A model generated the notes under the pieces. That model saw only the letters and a list, made by a program, of their open reading frames with translations, searched no databases and was not told the DNA's origin. 64,000 bases of DNA from Anoplopoma fimbria (taxonomy: Eukaryota > Chordata > Actinopteri > Perciformes > Anoplopomatidae), in NCBI RefSeq assembly GCF_027596085.1, contig NC_072453.1, positions 10,723,948 to 10,787,947 of the forward strand, read 5' to 3'. Every line of letters begins with the position of its first letter. Position 1 is the first letter of the stretch. A program made the translations under genes and the position numbers. Of the stretch, positions 19,991-32,086 are shown piece after piece.

Positions 19991-20766
19991 GGAGACATAT
20001 GAACACACACACACCAAAGTGTCCAGTGTGGATTCAATAAAGTGCAGTTATTGGTCAGTAGAGGGCGCTGCTTCCTCAGAGTTAATACATGAGACACGTT
20101 TAACTGCAGAGCTGAGTTAATGTAGATTAGTGATGAAGATATTTAGTAAGATTTTCTAGGTAAACAGCTGTAACACATCCAGTCTGAATTGTAATTAATG
20201 GATTCAAATAAAGCATTTAAAATGTGTGTGTGTGTTTTGCACGTATTCTCTAGTTTTTACAAGATGTGTATGTGTCCTTATTAAATGATCATGTCTCAAG
20301 ATCAACTTGTGTTTCTGTTTCTGTTATTCAACAAGAAGTGTTTCGAGTCATATCTTATACTTAGAGGTGACATTTGTGACTTTAATCTAAGGTTTGCTGA
20401 TTGTATTTGAATCTTAAATTTGACCTTGATAACGTGGATGGTGAATCGGTGTCTCCCAGTCATGACCTCAGAGACTCCAACTTTCCATTTCCAGACTCAG
20501 AGAGGACCTTTGTGTCTCTGTCATGACTTTTGTTACGTTTATTTGAGGTTTGGGAGCTGGATTAGACCTTGATGACTCAGACCTTAATCTCCATTGGAGA
20601 ATTGGACTTTGTGTCTGTGACCTTGGTAACACGGACGTCATCTTTGTAACTCAACATGGATACGGCCTTCAAGGTTAGATGACTGAGTTTAATTAAAAAA
20701 ACCCAGATAATAACTCATCTTGAATGTGAGAAATATATGTTTGTTAGTTTTCAGAATTAACATTTA

Positions 20767-20770
<4 letters not shown>

Positions 20771-20829
<59 letters not shown>
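20771..20829. repeat. (CA)n microsatellite, left arm of facing pair
   Basis: About 29 CA units. It faces the (TG)n array at 20939-21021 across a 109-base core. Confidence 0.95.
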
Positions 20830-20831
<2 letters not shown>

Positions 20832-20934
20832 TTGTTCGTCTAGCCACGTGTTCACTCCCACCGTGCGGACTCGTTAGCCTCTCTGCTAATTAATCACCTT
20901 AAATCCAACCGCAAACACTCTCATTAGAACTATG

Positions 20935-20938
<4 letters not shown>
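20830..20938. promoter_or_regulatory. Non-repetitive core with TAATTAAT and RUNX-like motifs
   Basis: Contains CCACGTG (E-box), GCTAATTAATCACCTTAAAT (homeodomain-type) and AACCGCAAAC (RUNX-like). It is placed between opposing CA and TG arrays, like 17849-17930. Regulatory role is inferred only. Confidence 0.25.

Positions 20939-21021
<83 letters not shown>
20939..21021. repeat. (TG)n microsatellite, right arm of facing pair
   Basis: About 41 TG units. Confidence 0.95.
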
Positions 21022-21023
<2 letters not shown>

Positions 21024-21384
21024 TGAAACAGGCATCCAGAGGCTTGTATGGTTCACTACTCAGTAAACAGATGACACAGCAAACACTGCGCCTATTAAGG
21101 GATTTCAGGGTTTAACCGGGAGGTTGTGCAATCCCATTACCTCCTTTTTCTCTCTCTTTCTCTTTGGTCCTGTGTGGCTCAAATGGCAGAACAAGGCACT
21201 GGTTGTGGGTTTGATTCCCACTGGAGTCATTCATACCTGGGTACATGTGAGCACTATTTCCCTCTCTCCTTCATGTGAGTTTGTGTACGCAGCGTGTGAT
21301 CGATTCTCAGAGCTCTGCATTCCTGCTGAAGGTTAGTTAAAGACAGCAGGGAAGCTGAGAGCAGCACTGCTGACGAGCATGAAG

Positions 21385-21485
<101 letters not shown>

Positions 21486-21523
21486 CTGCTGCCAGACTCC
21501 AGCTGTGAATGAGATGCTGATTG

Positions 21524-22375
21524 CCGGGTAAAACTAACTGTGTGTGTCTGAGTGTGTGTGTGTTTTCTGAGGAAAAGAGAAGCAGGAATAATACGGAGAT
21601 GGAGAACCGAGGTAACAATTTTTTTTTTTTTTTGTGAGATCTAAATTTGTATTTGAGTGCAGCAGTGCTGTTTTGTGTGATGGGAACAGAGAAGTGTTTG
21701 TGAGATCACTAAGAGGAACACTTGTTTGAGATGAGCTGCTGTTTGCTTCCAGAGAACATGAGAGGACCTGTTTGCAGCTGGAGGAGGAGGCCTCAAAAAA
21801 AGAGAGGCTGAAGTCGAACAGCTGGGAGTCGGCTTGACTCCACTTATGAAGGAAGTTGATGTGATATAGAAATCCCTCTATTATAGTCTGGAGATGGACA
21901 TTATGCACAGCATCCAGGACAGTATTGAGACACATTTAAAAGTATGATACCATGTCCTGACTGATCACTTCACTTTACAGATATATAAATTGTTCAAGAA
22001 ACATTTGACATTTTAAAGTTTTTTCCTTCTAATAAGTCAAAATAAAAATAACAAACAGTATATAAATTCAGAGATACATTTTATAAGTAAAAACAACTAT
22101 AAAACTTAAATGAAGTGAAGCAGCATCAGCAGAGATGGAAACAACAGCAAAACACATTAATGTGACTCAGGTGTTTCTGTTTAATTTGAAATAAATCAAT
22201 ACTGTTGGTGTTGAATGAACATGTAAAATGGAAAAACACTTATTATAAAAAGTAATAAGTAAAAACTCCCATGAGCGCTCGGCTGCAGCTACTGGCGTGA
22301 TGTTTCCCTTCAAGCTTTTTGCTTCTGCAGCTCATTTTTTTTTACTTTCTATAACCTATAGTTAGTTTTACCCGG
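21524..22375. mobile_element. Interval bounded by perfect 16-bp inverted repeats (possible non-autonomous DNA transposon)
   Basis: CCGGGTAAAACTAACT at 21524-21539 is the exact reverse complement of AGTTAGTTTTACCCGG at 22360-22375. The 850 bases between are A/T-rich with no transposase. No convincing target-site duplication flanks the ends (left flank GCTGATTG, right flank TATGGATG), so this may be an old element or a coincidental pair. Confidence 0.35.
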
Positions 22376-23109
22376 TATGGATGACTCCAGGAAGTCAGAC
22401 ATTTCAGTCACAGATCTACACATACAATTCTGGAAATAATGCAGATGAGAAATGTATTAGTATTGCCTTTAATGGAAGAGGTCATTTCTTTGAGACTTCC
22501 TCTGAAAAGTGTCAACACTTCTGCTTGGTTTGTTTCAATATGCAGCTCCATATTGAAAGTTTCATGTTTGTTTTTTTTGTTCGTTAGGAAAGGTAACCGC
22601 AACACAAGTTGACAACTGGTTTGTGAATATGCAATGCACAGACTGACACACACACGCTCAGATGTCTGCTAAATTATACAGCACCGACTCATTAAAGTGT
22701 GCTGTGGACTGGCGGAGTGTAATTCAGTGTGTTGGGCTGAACAGCCTCGGGGGTCATCCCTGTGTAGGAGCACCTGTGGGTGTCTGCATCCGTACACTTG
22801 TGATGTTTTTTTTTATGGCGACAGAAGGCCAACGGCTGCTTGGTGACCAATTGGGCCTCGACTCGACAGATGAGAGCTAAAGCTTCGATGTTGTTGGAAC
22901 CAGAAGCTCAGACGGACAGAAATGTTACATTTGATTTAAAAACCTGTAGTCACAAACGAAGGAAGAGATGTGCAGATTTATAAGGACAAGGTGAACCGGT
23001 TTTAAATTGGTTTGAGTGACAGATTTCCACAGAGACGAAGGAACGATGTTTATCATTTAAAATTGTCATCAAAGCTGAATTTTGTAAGTTTTTGCTTGGG
23101 GCCCAGATT

Positions 23110-23420
23110 TAGTTTCAGAAGTTGGGTGACACCATAGACTCAGTGTGTAGCCCCGCCCTAAAGCATACCCTGCTTTATGGTCTATTTGACTATAAATGGA
23201 GCATAATTTACTAAATGAACATCATGCTGTATTGAAGAAGACTTGAAACTAGAGATTGAGACCATAAACTCATGTTTACAATGTTTACTGAGGGAATAAA
23301 TCAAGAGAGAAGTAGAGTCATTTTCTCATAGACTTCTATACAACCAGAGGAGTCGCCCCCTGCTGGACATTAGAGAGAATGCAGCTTTAAGACATGAAGC
23401 TTTGGCTCCACTTGACAGAA
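23110..23420 (+). repeat. Interspersed repeat, copy 1 (copies at 29.7 and 41.9-42.2 kb)
   Basis: Contains TGTAGCCCCGCCCTAAAGCA, TACCCTGCTTTATGG and, further on, GAAACTAGAGATTGAGA with ACTCATGTTTACAATGTTTA. The same string of blocks occurs in the same order at 41990-42200. A common teleost transposon-derived repeat, family not named here. The A/T-rich surroundings (22.4-23.1 and 23.4-24.4 kb) show no gene. Confidence 0.75.
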
Positions 23421-24466
23421 CCGGAGGTTGCCTCCTGGGTGACACATTCATAGTTAGGGATCTCATTAACTTTAACAGTACATGTTGTCTTTCAGTGCAT
23501 TTTTCTTTTGTCTTCCTCTGTCAAGTTTCGCTCCTTTTTGGTCTCATTTTCAGACTCTACAACATCAAAAATTTAGATTACAGACATGATTTGATTTATC
23601 TAAACAGAAATGTCTTCCATTAAATCACGAGACCTCAGTCAGTGTTTAATCTGATTCTTCACAGATGATTTAACAATGCTTTTGTTAAAAAGATCAACCT
23701 GCAGAGAGAGAAGTCTTAATTCCAGTTTGCTGTGCAGTATGTTTTCTATGGTGAAGCCCTTGAGGTCTTTATGATGAGACAGTTTTCCAGACTGCAGCCT
23801 CTGGTCCGTCTCAGCCTCCGTTGTGTTCACTGACTTTATACTGTAGAGAAGCTGTGATTGACAGCTGTTCCTCTGCCTCGGCCGGTCACATGTCTGTCAG
23901 GGTGACGGAGAAGGAAGCTGCTATTTCTTCAGCAGTCGAAGCCAAACTTCTTTTTTGGAGAATTCAAAATGACATGTTTTGACGTGCTGTCAAAGCGTTT
24001 TCCTGAATGCTCCATTATTCATAGACTGAAGAAGTCTCCCTCACTGCTCCACCTCTCTCATTTACATCCTAGGTTGTAAAGATCTAACCGTTTCTTTATT
24101 ACACAGAGATGATGCAGCTGACTGTCCTGTTTAAGGGAACTCTGGCTGTAAACATGTGACCTTTAAGCTAAAACCAACTCCTGGTTCTGATGAGTTGATA
24201 AACGGTTCTGATAATCCGTTAAAATACATGAGCATCATCAACATAAAACTTTGCTTTGCCGGACTTTTACCTCCTGGAGTCATTTTACATTGTGTTGTTG
24301 CAACTTTTCCGTTTGTGTGTGTGTGTGTGTGTCGTCTGAATCCCCCTGTGGCAGTAAACAGCACAGCAGTTTGTTAGTTAGGCAGCGTTGTCTAATAACG
24401 GGACTGACAGACTGAGACAGCAGCTCAAACCAGCTGCTGTTCCACTTTTAATACCCAGCAGGGACC

Positions 24467-24590
24467 ACACACACACCCACACACACGCACACACACACAC
24501 ACACACACCCACACACACGCACACACACACACCACACACCACACCCACACACACGCACACACACACCCACACACACGCACACCCACACAA
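24467..24590. repeat. Interrupted (CA)n with CACCC and CGCA variants
   Basis: CA units interrupted by CCC and ACG in a semi-regular pattern of about 32 bases, indicating a higher-order tandem repeat rather than a simple microsatellite. Confidence 0.9.
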
Positions 24591-24639
24591 CAACTAAATT
24601 GTTCCATAAGGTAAAAGTCCGGCAAAGCAAAGTTTTAGT

Positions 24640-25025
24640 TAAAGGACCAGTGTGTAATATTTCAGGGATCTATTACCAGAAATGGAATATAATATTCATA
24701 TATATGTTTTCATTGGTGGATTACGATCTTAAAATAAGAATATCTGTGTTTTCATTGGCTTAGAATGAGTCCTTCATATCTACAAATGGAGCAGGTCGTC
24801 TTCATGGAGTCCACCGTGTTTCTACAGCAGTCCAGAACGGACAAACCAAACACTGTCTCTAGAGAGAGACCTTTATGTTATTTAGTTTACATGAAGGCCA
24901 CCGTGATTCTCCGACATGCTTGTGAAACTGCGTTAACGTGAGTCTCCGTCTGAATCAAAGTGTTATTATGGTTATGGTATGGTATGTTATGGTATGGATG
25001 GCCTCTGAGCCATCCATACCATAAC
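24640..25025 (+). repeat. Interspersed repeat ending in a perfect 17-bp hairpin
   Basis: Begins TAAAGGACCAGTGTGTAATA, a start motif I associate with abundant teleost repeats. It ends with a perfect stem: 24986-25002 pairs with 25009-25025 around a 6-base loop. From 25030 to 27150 the sequence is A/T-rich with no supported gene. Confidence 0.5.
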
Positions 25026-27149
25026 TTTTGGAAAGGAAGGAGTGAGTTGAAGGGTATTCAGTACACACAAGGCCTTTTTAAGTAAAAGTACTACCAGTAT
25101 AGTGATGTATAAGTATATATTTAAAAATATGAAAAATAATAATAAAAAAGTGTTGTATATTTTTATAATTGATGACTTAAAATATAAGCAGCATTTTAGT
25201 GGTTGAGGTAGAGCTCATTATATAATTTATATACACATGTTAAAAAAGATTTGCTGCCAGATCAGTTACAAAAACATACATAAAACATAAAATAAAACAT
25301 AATATCTCACTCAATCAAATTCTTTAAGTGGCAAAGTTAGTACTGAAATTAAATAAATAATTAATAAATCTAAAGATTATTCATAATCACAATGTGAATT
25401 ACACACATTTTAAATGAAAGTGTTTCTAACTTATAACTGCATTCTCCAATAGGTTTTCAAACTACATTTTAAAGAAAACATGTGAGTTGAGAATGCTCAT
25501 ACATTTAAATGAATCTAAAAATTACAGTTTTTCTTTGTTGAAGGTTGGTTGGATGAAACCGTTACTGTTGTAGCCCTGTAAAACATTTCCAACATTTATT
25601 AGGATATTGGGCTTTACAAATATACTGGACTGAAATCCATCCAAAAACGGGAACTTAACATAAATTATTAAAAACATATTCCATATTCCATGGGGTGCCG
25701 AGAACATGCAGGTTTTTACTCCAATTAAAGATTTCTCTAGGTGATGTCTTGTACTTCCCTCTCTGTGGGTGACGAAGAGCTAATTAATAGTTTTCGAACA
25801 GTTCTGTATACTATATGATAGTAATAAATTCAAACAGCCACAAACTAAAGCTCATGTGCATCAAAAGTCTTCTGGTACTTTCAGAGAGGACAAACACCGA
25901 AGAGTGGCACATGGATGAAACGCTTCAAATTCACAATAAATAAATATGAAATTGAGCTACTTAAGTAAATATATAAGTAATGAATAAATAAATGTGTTTT
26001 GAGACGGACTCCACTGCATATTATGAACCTTTTTATTATCTCTGTAAGTTCCTTCTTAATTCACATACATTCATACATACTATTCAGTACATTTTAACTT
26101 GAATGAAGTTAAGTAATAATGAAACAAATCTAATTTGTGCCCTAACTTAATTTAACTAGCATTTTCAGGACTGCTGAAGACTGGTTGAAAGCTCCAGAAA
26201 TAGCTGGTGAGTGGACCTTGAGTTGGGTTTGTTTTGTCAAACAGTTTTAAAGTCAATGATGAACTTTGAAGGAATATCCTTTAAAGTGCTGTGGATTTAA
26301 TCATAGAAACTACTGAGCTTACGTGATCCAAAAACTATAATATGGATCACAGATGAAGACTGAAAGCTCTGGATAAAAAAAAGCCAGTAAGTGAAGCTTG
26401 ATTTGAGGTTGTTTTATGGAACACTAGTATTTCTGCTAACTCTTTATTAGGTGTAACAACGTTTTCAGCCTCTAGGGGCCCCTGTTGGTACTTTAGACAT
26501 CAACTCATCCTGCCAAATTATTAAGTCATGTGTGCGTGTGTGTGTGTTGTGATTTTGTGTCAGTGAGTACCTTTTTAGAAAGGGATGAATTCATCCCTCA
26601 GAGATCATTCAGCCTTGTAAAGTTTATTTTCTGCTCCACAGTACATCCTGTGTATTTGGGAGTGTGTGCTGTCATGTAAGGGCCAGATAAAGCCGTCGGT
26701 ACCTGCAGTCGCACTGCTGCGTGTCGGGATGCAGAGGGAGTCCTCAGAGATTTTGGTTTTCTCCCAGCGTCCCACAGCACCAAGCCTCAGGGGAGAGAGG
26801 AGAAGAGGAAAGGGACGCTTCATCAATAATTTAACATGCAGTGCTGAAATCTGTCCCACATGGAGCTTTATGTGCAGAGAACAAAAAAAGAGGCTGCTGC
26901 CTGTCCGCGGTTTAGAAGAGAGAGAGCCTGGCCAGACAGAGCAATGGACGGACAGAAAGACACACTGACAAAGAAGAAAAAGAAGAGCAGCACAGTTGAG
27001 GGAGTTCTCCAACTTCCTGCAAAAGACTGAATGGTTGCACCAGCGAGGACAGACTGAGAGGAATGTTTGGAGGAGAAAACACGGAGGGAGAACATATATA
27101 GAGGTGAGGCAAAACATATAAAAAATACATCAGCCAGAACAGAATCACA

Positions 27150-27250
27150 CTGCAGCTACACTGTATGGCCAAACGTGTGAGGACACCTGAAATACACCCA
27201 TGTGTGATTGTTGAATGGGTCGTTCCAAAAACCACGGACCCTAATCTGCT
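27150..27250 (+). mobile_element. DNA-transposon terminal fragment (Tc1/mariner-like, non-autonomous)
   Basis: Contains ACACTGTATGGCCAAACGTG and GGACACCTGAAATACACCCA, the layout of a common fish DNA-transposon terminus. The other end was not found, so a fragment. Confidence 0.4.
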
Positions 27251-27316
27251 ACTTCACACACAAAGCCATGACTCATCCAGCATTCGTTGCTCAACCCACA
27301 AAAACATGATGTGCCG

Positions 27317-27353
27317 GATTTCGTAGACAATTTTGTGGGTTATCTACGAAATC
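27317..27353. repeat. Perfect hairpin, 11-bp arms
   Basis: GATTTCGTAGA (27317-27327) pairs exactly with TCTACGAAATC (27343-27353). Confidence 0.85.
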
Positions 27354-27374
27354 ATGAATGAAAAGTATAGCCAG

Positions 27375-27416
27375 TTTCCGACAAAAGTCAACATGTTGCT
27401 TGACTTTTGTCGGAAA
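27375..27416. repeat. Perfect hairpin, 17-bp arms
   Basis: TTTCCGACAAAAGTCAA (27375-27391) pairs exactly with 27400-27416 around an 8-base loop. It lies 21 bases after the previous hairpin. Confidence 0.9.
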
Positions 27417-28084
27417 ATGCACAAAAAAGTGAGTAACCTAGATACCGTTAGATATCATACAAGCTTTTGAATGAGGATACGTTGAGTTGTTCGCATAAAG
27501 AAACAGCAGAGAGTTGTGTCAAGAATGATTAAAAAGAGAGCTGGAGCTGGAGAATTCTAGATAAGCAGCGGTGGAATGGATGCATAGATGGAAAATCATT
27601 TCAATACTTTTCCCAAATTGACTGTAGATTTAACTGTATAAATGTTAAGTTTTATCCCAATGAAAATGACCCTTAGGCTTCATATCTCTGCCCTGCATGT
27701 AGAGATTGTTTGAACAGGTCAGACTGTGGACAGCTCCTGGTGCTGAATGACAAAATATTATCTAACCAGAATTAACAAGAGTTCTCCACCCATTCTGCTT
27801 CCAATTTACTTCCAATATAGAGGATATGTTCTGGCTCTGGTTGATAGTTTGCAGGTTAACTCAACCTCAATAACATTTAGTGGAAAGATTCTGAAACAGT
27901 TGTTTGGCTCGAAAATAAGTCATAGAAGCAGGTTTTTTCCTTTACATTTCTGTTGTGCAGTAAAAAAAGTACTTTTTTTAAAGACTTTCAAGGAAAAAAC
28001 AAATATACTTCATCTGTCATTTTTCTTTTTGTTTGGACTCAAACGTATGTTGTGCCATATAGCTCCATTAAAAACACACTAATG

Positions 28085-28245
28085 AGTCTCACTGTTGCAC
28101 TGGGTCACATGTTCCTTTGTTAACATGAACACACACACTGTAGTTTATTTTCACTCAGTCCAACATACACCGTCCTGCTGCCACAAATTAACCAAGTGTG
28201 TATTAATCCGCCGCTGAAAATAATCCCCAACGAATGCACTTTCTC
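28085..28245 (-). repeat. Interspersed repeat, copy 2 (inverted)
   Basis: Minus-strand match to 15480-15700. It includes AATCCGCCGCTGAAAATAAT, the reverse complement of the copy-1 core with few differences, and ACTGTAGTTTATTTTCACTC. Confidence 0.6.
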
Positions 28246-28523
28246 TCTTCAAATATTAAATATTGCCAGGCTCAAAGGGAAACTTTGATTTATTTGTTAT
28301 TTTTATTTGTTATTTTATTTGTGTTGTTATTTTATTTGTGTAATGTTGCAATGGTCGACTACCCGAACATTGTATATTTTGCACAAAGTATCACCCACAT
28401 TGCAACGATACAAAGTTTCCCTTTTAACCTTTTAAATCAGTGCAACGTATCTACAACGTATCATCCATAAAGAGAAGCTCTTTATGTCGTTTCACTGTAA
28501 CTAAGCTGCCATCGGCTATAATG

Positions 28524-28643
<120 letters not shown>

Positions 28644-28836
28644 CTGTGGGATTGGTGTAAACATAAATGAATCATTGAAAGCCAGACTCGCTTTAGGCAT
28701 GGCCTGCTGGCTTGAAATTAATTTTTTAATGGCGAGCAGATTTCTGTCTTCATCTTTCTGCTACATTCCCTCTTTTCTGTCATTCAGTCAATACATTTAT
28801 TTTTCAGCTCCTTTGCCTCTCCTCCACTCAGATATT

Positions 28837-28956
<120 letters not shown>

Positions 28957-29682
28957 CCTCTCTCGCTCTCTCATCTGCCAAGTGCACGTTGTACAATTGG
29001 CTGTACTCTTTTTCTCTGTCAGATTGAAACAGACACACAAACACAGACACTTGCTGTAACAAGCTAAAGCATCATGTTGAGTTTTTCTCAGCATGCGGTG
29101 TCGCTGTGACACCACCCGATTCTCCTCACCAGTACAACCACACCGGCCCACTGCAGGCTGTTGCAGAATTATGTTTCGGGTTAAAGTTGGGGTTAGAGGT
29201 GAGGAATGTTTTCTGTCCATGACGGTCCTCACAAGTATAGAACTACTGGTGTGTGTGTGAGATGGAGAAGAAAACATGTTCTGATGATGTGTTTGGTATT
29301 CTGGTTCAGTCAGCGGTGTTCTGCTCGGCCATTCAGAGACGTTCACTGACTGCTGGAAACCACGGAAATGTTGGTTTTTAACTCATGTTTTTGTCGGTAG
29401 AGAGTCATTAGCAATTTTTCTCATTGTGATGTCTTTTGCTGGACACTCGGAGCTCTATGACTTCATCAATCGTAGTTACCATCATCGGAACAGAAAACAG
29501 CAGGAGCATATATGCGGTACTTGAGATTTTGCGTAAGTTGTTTTCATAAACTTTAACTGTACTATTAACCATTAATAAGCGGACAGTTCCTGGTTTGTGT
29601 TAAGCTAATGATCGCACTCATTCAGTGATTGCCTTTCGACAACAAAAACAACAAAAAGATTGCAAATTCATTAAACGATGGT

Positions 29683-29750
29683 CCATTTAGAGTCAAATAG
29701 ACCATAAAGCAGGGTATGCTTAAGGGCGGGGCTACACTGTGATTGATTGC
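29683..29750 (-). repeat. Interspersed repeat, fragment of the 23.1-kb family (inverted)
   Basis: GACCATAAAGCAGGGTATGC and GGGCGGGGCTACACTGTGAT are the reverse complement of the start of the 23.1-kb copy. Only about 65 bases are recognisable. Confidence 0.7.
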
Positions 29751-30642
29751 AATTTTATTTAAATCTACTGGTAAAACTCTCTAATGGGATGTTGTCTCCC
29801 AACACTTCCATATAACGTGATGTGTGATGATAACTGCAGCCTAAAGGAGCTGCTGAGAATACGTTTGTACAGATTTTCTAATTCAACAACCCCAAAACGT
29901 TTCCCTTTTATCTGCATCTACATGTGTTCCTTTGTCTGCAGAACAGTACGTTCCTTTTGTCATTTTCTTTTCCCCGCTCTCACACAGCAGGAGTCCTCTC
30001 TGAATAAACTTGATTGTTGTAATTAAAACTGTCCAAAAACAAAGTTATTTGTCTCACGGCAGCAATTTGTGTCCACCATCCGCACGCAAATACTTGTAGG
30101 AGACGCCCAGCGCTGTGTGCGCATGTAGAGATAAGGTGTAAAGAACATGAGGGACACTGTAGGTGTGAAGGAAGAACTGACAAGTCAAATGGGTTTTGTT
30201 CAGTGACAAAAGAAAATCAGATGAAAATATTTTGTCTTTGTATCAGTTGAGCAGGCTGTAGTTTTTCTGTGTCCTGTTTGTTGTCATCTTTTGGTTCATT
30301 TTGTCTATCGACTTTCCCTTGCAGGCATTTTAAAGTGTTTCTCATCTGCACGAACACAAAAGTGACTAAAGTCGTATTGTGAAAAATAATTCAGTCTACT
30401 TTACTTAAGTGCCTTTGTCTGTTTCAGAAAGTTACAAAAGTGTAATGCTGAAGTCAGAGAGGTTTAGTGGCGGGAGAGAGAATCAGACTCAATCTAAGAA
30501 GCCCTCAGTTTGAAGCACACATAGCCCTTTATTGAAGATTAACATTTGAGTTATATAGACCACTTGCACAACCAGCATTCTAATCATGCTGCTGGAAAAA
30601 CCTGACTGACTGCTCGCTCACATAACATATATATCATAGAGG

Positions 30643-30747
<105 letters not shown>

Positions 30748-31249
30748 ATTGAAATATCACACATTGTACTCTCTTTGCATTTAGTTGAGAGCTTGGGTTT
30801 GTTTTCATTACTCTGTTGGATTTTTATTGATTTGTGCGCAGAGAGTCCAGTGTGGTTTCTGAGTGTTTTTTAACGAGCTCTGGGTATTAACTTTTAACGC
30901 AGGAAGATTTTTCTTTATTAAAACTGAATGTTTTAAGATGTTTTGTTCCTTTCAGCTTATACTGCAATAACAGTGGCTAATACTGATAAAACATTAATAT
31001 ATTTTGTCTCAAACAGTGTTTGGTAGCTCATGTTTCACCTTATCTGTAATATATGAAACATTTTGGAAGCCTTTGTTTGCACACTCATCACTGGAAGTAA
31101 GAGGAAAATATACGATCCAACAATGCAGAAACGCACACACGGCAAACACCTCAATGTGGCTCATGTTGTCATTTTCTCAGTCTTAAAAAATGTGTTTTTT
31201 CTTTCTTTAAGGAAAACACCTACGTTTACGGAACATTTGACACAAGACA

Positions 31250-31530
31250 AATACTAAGATCCACAAACGACTGCAAAGAAACGTAAAACCACTACAAAGA
31301 CATGCGAATAGCTGCAAAGATACACAGAATGACAACAGAGAGCCACAAAACGACTGCAAAGAGACTAAACAACCACAAATAATTGCAAAATGACTCCAAA
31401 GAGACGCAAAATTACTACAAAAAGATAGACAATGACCACAGAGACGAAACGAACACAGAGACACAAATTGACCACAAAGAAACCTAAAACAACTTCAGAG
31501 GGACACAATATGAGACACCACAGAGAACAA
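31250..31530 (-). repeat. Same minisatellite family, opposite orientation
   Basis: Units such as ACGACTGCAAAGAGAC and CCACAAAGAAAC are the reverse complement of the array at 16.9 kb, but more decayed. Period about 20-24 bases. Confidence 0.75.
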
Positions 31531-31729
31531 CAAAAAGAGGATACAACTATAAAGTCTGTGTGTCTTGCTCCCTTGTAGGAGAGGTGGACGGGTCATTTGC
31601 ATATTTGTGCCCTGAGGCCTGTTGTCTCATTATCCACCTATAATTATTACTGATAGGAATGATGGACAAGCTATAACAATAATGACTTAGTTGTAATACA
31701 GTGGAATTATCCTTTAAAGAAGAGCAGCG

Positions 31730-31856
<127 letters not shown>

Positions 31857-32001
31857 TTCTGTGTTTCTATAGTTTGGACACGTTTTGGCTGATGGATGAT
31901 TTGCTGTGTGAGTACCTCTGTTGGTGCAGAGGTAAGATGAGGGTTTTCTGTTCAGTGGTGTCATTATTATCTCAAAGTGATGCATCATGCAAGTGCAAGT
32001 T

Positions 32002-32045
<44 letters not shown>

Positions 32046-32047
32046 GT

Positions 32048-32086
<39 letters not shown>

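Noticed and set aside
26605..27117. A 170-codon minus-strand frame rich in Leu, Phe and Ser
   Set aside because: No recognisable domain or signal, overlapped by several frames of similar length, in A/T-rich non-coding sequence.
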